Below are positions 13,201 to 21,900 of a stretch of DNA of 24,216 bases, piece after piece. The translations under genes and the position numbers were made by a program. How positions within the stretch are numbered: the stretch's first letter is position 1; each line of letters opens with the position of its first letter. The notes beneath the pieces are model-generated. The model saw only the letters and a list, made by a program, of their open reading frames with translations. It was not told where the DNA came from and did no database searches. The DNA is from Mesotaenium endlicherianum (taxonomy: Eukaryota > Streptophyta > Zygnematophyceae > Zygnematales > Mesotaeniaceae): assembly GCA_009602735.1 (NCBI GenBank), contig WELA01012722.1, forward strand, positions 1,239,908 through 1,264,123. The letters are read 5' to 3'.

Positions 13201-13686
13201 TAAACAAGAAAATATGCAAGCAAGTACCAAGACCCGTCCCCGGCCTTCGCTCGGAGCCTCACGAGTCATGGCCAGCAGCGCCGAAGAGGCTGAAGCGAGA
13301 GCGACGAACAGGAAGAGAGTGTGGCGCAAGGAGACGCAGCGCCCGCCAGGGCAAGCAAACAGGCGAGCGAGCGGGTCCTACCCTGACAAGAACAGAAGGA
13401 AGGGGGGGAGGAGGGGGGAGGTGAAGCAGCGTGAGAAGGCAAGGAAGACGAGGACGGAAGAGAGGGAGCGTGCAGAGCGCCTTCTTTTCACAACACAAGG
13501 CAGGAGTCAAGCAGACCCAGGATGACCTCCTCCTTATCACTGCACGAGGCAAGAAGCAGACCCAAAGTCACCCCTCTCCTTGCTACGACAGAAGGCACAA
13601 AGTCGACCCATTATCGCTTCAATTCTCACTAGCCTAGGAAATAAGCAGACCCTGAACGTGCACATGCAGAGCCCGCACGCACGCAT

Positions 13687-13717
<31 letters not shown>

Positions 13718-14196
13718 CCTTGGGTATGTGTGAGAGGCTGGGGGGGGCAGCCGCGGGAGTGGCGGCTGGGGGCGCCGCTCTGCTGGCGCCTGCATCCGCT
13801 CAACGCACGACGGCACTCTCATCTCAGGCAGAGGTGTCAGCGAAAGCCCTGGATAACCTTCGTTCTACTGCTGCTGGTGCCCGCGCCCGCTTGCAGGCAC
13901 ACGTCACGTGCCGCTACTCTCTCCTCCCCCCTCCCCTCTCCCCCCCGGTGAGCAACAGTGCCAACATAAACCCTGCACATCGTCTCTCTTCTCTCTCTCA
14001 GAGTTGCTTCTTGCCTTCCCCCTAAGCACTCCCTTGCCGCGCCCTACAGCTGCTGGAACCCAGTGGACCTAGTGAGAGGCGATGCTTCTGTTCGGTGATA
14101 TCACAAAGCGGCACCATACAGACCTTGGCACAAAACATGGTGTGCACACATGCAACATGCACAGACAAAGACACACACACGCGCAAGCACACGCCG

Positions 14197-14241
<45 letters not shown>

Positions 14242-15892
14242 GTATACACTCACAGGGCAGAGATGTACAATGCTTAGCACGCCGTTCATCCTTTCCAACC
14301 CCCCCCTCTTCTAACCCCCCACCCCCCTCTCTTCTGCGGCTGCCCTATTCCCTGCTCCTCCCCGTGCCCCTGCCCCTGCTTGTAGTGCAACTGCTGCCCC
14401 TTCCCCCCCCGCATATGTGCAAAGACAAACAGACATGGACGATGTCTCTGTGTGTGTGTCTGTCTGAGCTGGTGTGCTCGTCCCAGGAAGGTGAGGTAGG
14501 CAGAGGGAAGACAGTGGCAGAGCAGCTAGCGGGCGGGTGTTGCACCTGTGGGGTTGTATGCAGCACCTGCCCAGCCATGGAGGACAGGTGTGTGCAACGT
14601 ATGAGCATGTGTGGCAGAGGCTGTGCGCACTCCGGTGCACTTTCCACATGGTGTATGTGTGTGTGAGAGAGAGAGAGAGAGAGAAGGAGAATGAGTGAGT
14701 GAGAGGGAGAGGGAGAAACAGTGTAAGAGTATGTGTAAGAGTGTGTGGATGTGTGAGATTTTGTATGGGAGGATGTGAGCGTGTATACGTGTGAGAGTAT
14801 GTATGTGTGTGTGTGCGTGGGTGTGCGTGTGTGTGTGTGCGTGGGTGTGCGTGTGTGTGTGTGCGTGCCTTGACTTGTTTCATAACAGACTTGCAACAGT
14901 GCATGTGTTACCTTGCTCCGTAACAGCCATGCAGAAAAGAATCACACAGAGACAAACGCATGCGATCACACAGATTCATGTCTCGCGGGAGAGCCGGAAA
15001 TAAAAAGAAAGGAAGTGTGAAGGTTTGTCTGTATGCCGGAACATACATCAAAGAAAAAACTGGAGTACACACATAGTGCTTTCAAATTTCCTTATAGTAT
15101 ACACCTTGTAATAATTCCACACATTTTTGTAACCTTTTACATGTCAATTAAGCAGAGAAAGCGATTGGAAGGAAAGCACCCATCAAGCAATTCAGTTGTC
15201 TCGACAGTTGTTTTGCTGCAGACACACCCCCTTCTAGGTTCTGCTATTAACTGGGATACCTCATCTCAGAAACTATGTGTGTGCTTCTTCTTAGTTTGTG
15301 TTAGCCTAATTGTCATGTCCCAGAAACACTCACCGCCGGTGAAGGGGTCGGCATTGGGCGTCCACGTGGCAGCGCCTCCTGCACCTCCGCCATAGAATGG
15401 GGAGCGTGCACAGACACAGGCACAGCGATTCAAGTTCCAATCGTTTAGTATTCCCCTACGGATGCTCACAAGAGGCACAGGCAATCTCCGTGCGTCGAAT
15501 GCGGCAAGAACTTGTGACCGAATTTAAAAACGTAACCTCCGGTTGCCCCATGTTTGCTGTTTCTTTTTCAAGCAGCGCCAGCACAACTTCCCACAGACGC
15601 CATGGGCAGCTTAAAGTCCAAACGAGTAACCCAGACCCACTTGCCCCTGGCTGCCGTGTACCTGCCCGAACGTAACTCAGGCAGGGAGAAAGAAAAGAAA
15701 CAACAGGGTCACGCTAAAAAAAGAACCCCGCTTTCTCGCGCTGCCCGCTTTTTTGCGCTGCCAGGTGACTGCCCGGACGGAAAGGGGGCAGAAATAAGCC
15801 CCCACAATCTCGTGCCAACAAGGTGGGCTCAGCCAGCCACCATCCTGAGCAAGCAGTAACAGAGTTTTCGCGGGAAGGGGGGGGGGGGGGGN

Positions 15893-15940
<48 letters not shown>

Positions 15941-18900
15941 GAGGAGGAGTAAAGCTACACTCTTGGGAACTCTATTTGCGGCTTCCGGTTGCCACTGCTG
16001 CAAGACTTGAGCTCTCTCGCAACCAACGAGGCAGAACCACCACAGCTGCCCGCCTACCTGCCTTTCGGTGCCCATGCATGCATATCTGGGCACCAACGTG
16101 CCTGACAACCTGCGTGCATGCGCGCCTGCTTGCCTGCCTGCCCGCATGCACGCAGGCATGCCTGTGTGCCTGCCAGCTGGCCTGCCTCAACCCTCAGCTC
16201 TCATAGCAATTACCTTCATCCCATGGCTTCCCGGCGTTTCCAAAGCTTGCCCCCTCCATTGGGCCCCGGGAAAGATTGACAAAGATGAGACCAAAGGGAA
16301 GGAGAAGAGTGGGGAGGGGAGGGGAGAGGAGGGGAGGAGAGGAGAGGGGGAGGAGAGAACAGAGGGGCTGATGACAGCTGCCCTAGCCAGGCAGGCAGGA
16401 GAGTGACGGGGGAAGGGAGGGGAGGGGAGGGCAAGGGAAAGAAGCGGCAGGCTTGGGAGAGGACAGGACTGGCTTAGGTGCGGAGAAAAGGATGAAGTGC
16501 CAGTGGAGGAGGAGGCTCACAGCAAGAGTGGAAGCTTCCAAGAAGGGTAGGGCGGCGGTGGGAGGAAGAGAAAGAGGGTAGCGGAGGGGGGGGGNCGCCA
16601 CCTGTTTGTCAGGCGTGTATGCATCACCGGGCCGGCAGGGCTGCAAGCAGCCTCCAACAATTGGCAATTCAAGGCCTAGTCTCACGCCTGCTTTTGATCA
16701 AGCGCGAGCAGCTGGCCCATCCCCTGAAAACCACCCCATCCTGTCTCGCACGACGCTGCCTAACAGAAAACCTGAGCTGTATCCTGATGTATTCAACAGC
16801 AGGCGTGAAGAGCGCGAGTGGAAGAGGGGAAAGGGCCGTGTCAGAGGGTAAGCCCTCAGGTGATGACAAAGGGAAGGGAGACAGCAGTGGAGGGGGTGAA
16901 GTAAGAGTGACTGGCGTCACGAGAGACTGACCAGTGGCGCGCGCTGATTGGCCGGCGGAGCCTGCTCCTCCCGCCGCTGCAGGCACGTACGCCTGGCCTG
17001 TGAAAGAAAGGAGGTACGGGGGAGAGTAGTGGGAGTAAGCTTTGAACAGAAAATATCATCACCTAACCTACACTCCTGCTGCCGCACGCCTGGCCTGCGC
17101 AAGGAAGAGGAGTGAGTGGCAAGATGTGCGCGCCCCCCCGCCTGTCGAAGCAACACAGACTTTCAGGCAACAGCCTGGACACGTTGCACGCATTGATCAA
17201 ACAGACCCACCGCAGAGACCGACACATTTGGTGCCACCTGGCAAAGTAGCCCGACTCAAACTCAAGCCCAGACCTAGACCCAGACCCAGACCCAGACTGA
17301 GACCCTGACCCTGACCCTGTCGCCGAGCCTGTCCCAAGCCTGACCCTACCGTAAGCGTTCCGTCCCTGCTCATATCTTACTCGTGCTTCTACCCCTGCCC
17401 CTCACTCTAGCCTAGGTCCTACTTTACACCTCGCTCGTCTTCCAATCCCTCAGCGCACCCCCAGGTTCACAAAACAAAGCCGTGCCCCGGGCCTTAGCGG
17501 GCCCTGACTCTGGCCCCGCACGAGACTCAAAAGTCCTAAACCCTTAGAACATAACACCAAAGCCCTCTGTGCCCTCAAAGCTCTTCGTTGGGGTCGCTGA
17601 CTTTCGGCGTAGGGGCCGTAGGGGGGGCTCAGGGTCCAGGTTAGGGTTTGCATAAGGATGCGCGTCCGTATTTTTGTTTAGGTTTTAGTAACGGATTCAG
17701 TTAGTCTTTAGGTCAGTGTTTGAGGTTTGGTTTTGCTTAGATATGGAGTTTAGGGTTTAAGTTAGGGTTCAGGTTAGGGCTGAGGGCGGAGACCTCCAGT
17801 GTAGGGGTCGTAGAACTTGTTGTCAAGCACCATGGGCGCCGCCTGCCCCGTATTGCGCAGGATGAACTCCACCACCTGCTCGCGGTACCCCGCGGGCAGC
17901 CCCTCGTCCTCCAGCCACCTGTCCGCCACGTCGTACGGATTCTCTGGTGGCGCGAGCAGAGGGAGGGGGGGTGGAGTGGGATGAGGGGGGAGAGCAAGGG
18001 ATGAGCTTGAGATTGATAAACCCGGACCTATAGTGGGGGCAGGGGAGCAGGGCGCAGCGAAAACCCCCCCCACCCCCGCGCCCCCACTCCTGTAGAATGA
18101 GAAACCAAAATGCCACCCCAATGTGCGAGCGGTCGCGGAGAACGAAGCGGCAGGGGCAAGCGTGGGCAACAGCAGCAGCCCGGAAGCGGAAAAGGCCAAA
18201 AAAAAAGTTGGGTAACTGCCTCGAGTAGCAATCGCTACAAGGAGCCCTCATTTGGTAGAGCTTGAACAAACTTGCCAGGCAAAAGCTAGATAATACTCTT
18301 CTGCCAACTGCAAGAAGTGAGGAATATACTCGGCAAGCACACACGCCCGGAATGCATGCGCGCGCGTGCGCGAGCGTACAAGGGGGGAACACAGGTAGAG
18401 AGAGGGGACGAGGATTCGGTGGGATGCGAAGAGAGACTCACGCCCGCGATTGTAGGGCAGCTTGCGGGGGGGCACGCCGTCCCCTATGTCCACGTCGAAC
18501 ACTGCTCGGAAAAAAATTTGAAAGAAAGACAAGAGAGGGAAAGCGGGGGGGCACAAAAGAGGAATGGTAACACTGTGAGCACAACCATGTCGAGGTATGA
18601 GGAGGAGCAAGAGCTGCCTGCCTCTAAGGTAAGCAGAAATCACGCAGGGGGATGAGCAGCAAAGTGGCTTTGGAGCTTTACTATGACGTCCAACCCTCGT
18701 TTCCACCAGAGTATCCTTTGATTGCCATCTCTTGAAAGAATATCACAGCAACAGAAACAAATAAAACAAAGAGAGGGGGGCATGTACCGCTCCCTCAGAG
18801 TAACGATGCACGGAACATGTAGTGGTGCGACTAGAGAGAAGCTACTGGCAGCTGGCAGCTGGCCACCCACAGAAGGAAGCTGGGGGAGCAACGAAGCGGC

Positions 18901-21900
18901 AAAACACACATGACAAGTTAAGGACAGCTCACGACACACGATGACACCTGACGATAAGCTGTGACAACCTATGACAACCAAAAAAAAAGATTATGACGAC
19001 TCACGACGAGGCGGAGAACGGACATGCAGCACACGCGTCGAGAGGGAGAGAAGGGACAAGGGGGGCGACCATAGTCGTAAGAGGCCCCGTGAAGCGTGTT
19101 TTGCTGCAGGTTGTCGCCGGGACCATCCACCACCTCGCCTATCTGCAGAGACAGGCCAATCAGATGTTGCCACGCAGGACGACAGGGAAGAGTAAGCATA
19201 TGCAACGTAATAACCACCACCTTGCCTATCTGCAGCAAGACAGCCCAATCCGACTGTTGCCACGCGGCATTGGGCAGGAGTTAGCGCATGGAACGTAGCC
19301 ACCACTAACTCGCCCATCTGCAGAAGACAGCATGATCTGAGCGCTGTTGCCGCGCAGGACGCAGGCAGCAGTAAGCACGTGCAACGTGACACCCACTACC
19401 TCCCCTCTATTTGCAGAAGATAGACCAATCCAAGTGCCGTCGCCGTGCGGGACGTCAGGCAGGAGTGAGTCAATGCAACGTAACAACCACCACCTCCACT
19501 GTCTGCAGAAGACAGCCCAATGCAAATGTTGCCAAGTGGGACGTCAGGCAGCAGTAGGCAAGTGGTACGCAACAACCACCACCTCCCCTATCTGGAGAAA
19601 GACAGGCGATCAGATATGCGCACTCGGCTCATCAAGCAAGAAGGTGCATAAAGAACGTATCGAGCAGTTTGCGAATATGGTACCGGGCTCCACCGGCGTT
19701 GCTGCATTTGGAGAACAAAGGCAACTCTCCCAGGGGAGCAACTCCCTCGCATACGCATCTGCAGTTGCAGAGACGGGTCCGCACACTGAAATCCAGAGGG
19801 GAAGAGGGAGAGAGGGAGGGAGGGAGGGAGCGTCTGTGTGTGCGCGCGCGTGCGGTGCGTGTGCGTGTTTGTGTGTGTGTGCGTGCATGTGTGTGTGCAT
19901 GCGTGTGTGTGCGTGCGTGTGAGTGTGTGTGTGTGCGCGTGCGTGCGTCCGTGCGTATGTGTATGTGTGAGTGTGTGTGTGTTCGCGCGCGCGTGCGTGT
20001 GCCTGGCCGGGAGCAGGAAGGGGGGGACAAAGAGGGGCGTATACTCTGTCCCAGTTGAACTCCTTGGCGTTCCAGCTGTAGGCCACGCCGGAGTCGCCCT
20101 CGCGCACTATTTTCGTCTGCCCGTCCTTCTTTCCTGAAATCCGCATGTCACGCGCACGCATGACAGAAGAAGATGAGGGATGGAAACACACACACACACA
20201 CACACACATGTATGTGTATACAAACATATACATGTATACATACACATAAATATATGTGTGTATAAATGCATACAAATATATATATATACATATATGTACA
20301 TGTATATATTCTGGCATGTACGAGCGAGACAGAGTATGTTGATGAAAAATTCTTCCTTAGGAGTTACTGCTTTGGCAAAGAGTCCACTTGCATATTCTGC
20401 ACGGTGGGACAATGAAGGGGCTCGTCAACTAAAAGTAGAGGGCAGAGAAAAAGCAAAGACAACTTAATGGTCCACAATGTCTGCCAAGCAAGGCTTTAAG
20501 GAGCCTACTTCGACTGAAGGTACACCAGGTGGCGGCAGTGCAAATGTGGTTTGGCGGCAGCAAGTGTGGTTCGAGCAGGACACATGCACGACAGACACAG
20601 ACACAGGCACCCCTGCACACGCTCACGCATATGCGCGCAAAGGCAAGGACAGGCACACGCATGCACGCGCACATGCAACGTGCACACATGTACAGACACA
20701 CACAGACACACACCTGGCTCGTTCAGGGCCTCAACACCTGGCAGATCCTCCACCTTCACGCCGCCCACCATCTTACTGTTGCCTCCGCTCACAACGCCGC
20801 CCGTGAGAATACACAGAGTAGAAAAAATCAGCACTTATCTTAAGATTAGTACAAAGATACAGCCATACGCTGGGGAATTAACCCATACGTCTGCGCATGC
20901 GCGTGTCTTCATTCTCACACTCACAGAAATGCACGCAGGCATGCACGCGCGCATGCAAGCGCACGCGACTGCCAGCACGTGAACAAATACCTCGAGCATG
21001 CGTAATGTTTTATATAAAACAGAATGTACGTGTATAAACATACATACATGTACATCGGCATATATATGTCGTTCATGTGGAGTTGTTCTGGTTAGAGCAG
21101 CTGGACAACATGACAAATGCACAAATACACTTGCTCTCACGCGCAGACCCACTTACATGCATGCGCTTGCGCACATACACACACACACACACATATGCAC
21201 ACACAAGCGCGCACACGCACACGCATACGCACACACGCGCATGCGCACATGCATGCACCTCTTCTTGCCAGCACGTATGACCGCCTCGTAGTTAGCCCTC
21301 TCCTCCGCGCTTGCCACGCGGGCGGCCTCCCTCGTCCAGACGCGCGCCACGCCGTCAGAGCACGCCGTCACGAGGTCGCCACTTGGCAGGTACGCAACGT
21401 CCCACACGCACCCGGGGTGCTCTATGCTCTGCTGGCACACGCCGTCTGCCGCGTGCACTCCAGCCCACAAGAGGTCTTCGATGTTCAAAGTTTTGCGGTC
21501 GGAGCCAAAGTCTACTGCTTGAGCCCCACACACCTGCCCAGAAGGGCTGTCTAGAACATCTGGCTGGAGCTTTTGAAGCTTCGCAGAAAGAGCCTATCTT
21601 CGAGTTAACGCTATGCAAGCCCAACTCACAAGGGTGAGCTGCACCCCAAACACAGCAGGAACACTCTCTCTGCAGCGACATAGATGGGCAATGTGGAACC
21701 CCGGAATCCCTCAGCACGCGGTATCTAGAACCCTCTCACAGGATCTGCAGTCTGGAGGGGGGGAGGGCGGGCGCGAGCGGCAAAGCATCAAGTCCTTCAA
21801 GTTCTTCAGCCGTAGAATTTGTAGCCAGGGATCTGGAGAAGGGAGCTGAGCGTAGCAAGCACACGCGGCTGCCTGACGCGCGTGCTTATCTCCCAGGAAA

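Larger units (their letters stand above)
10220..14237. repeat. 4018-bp direct repeat, right copy
   Basis: It starts immediately after the N with sequence matching 6201. It matches the left copy up to two bases before the end of the CA run at 14239 and then continues into unique sequence. Confidence 0.95.

Noticed and set aside
13030..13329. Signal-peptide-like minus-strand frame (begins [15 protein letters not shown])
   Set aside because: It lies in intron 12, overlaps the start of exon 13 in another frame, and has no conserved continuation.
6201..14237. Two tandem PLAA paralogues
   Set aside because: Only four internal exons recur, apparently identically and flanked by a gap; neither copy has its own start or stop.
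14082..14666. 194-residue plus-strand open frame
   Set aside because: It contains a His/Thr run from the CA microsatellite and overlaps exon 11 on the other strand; no family motif.
21446..21717. Upstream extension of exon 3 as a longer coding region
   Set aside because: The frame stays open only to 21533 and lacks WD40 character; the CGGCAG acceptor at 21446 gives the right phase with exon 2.
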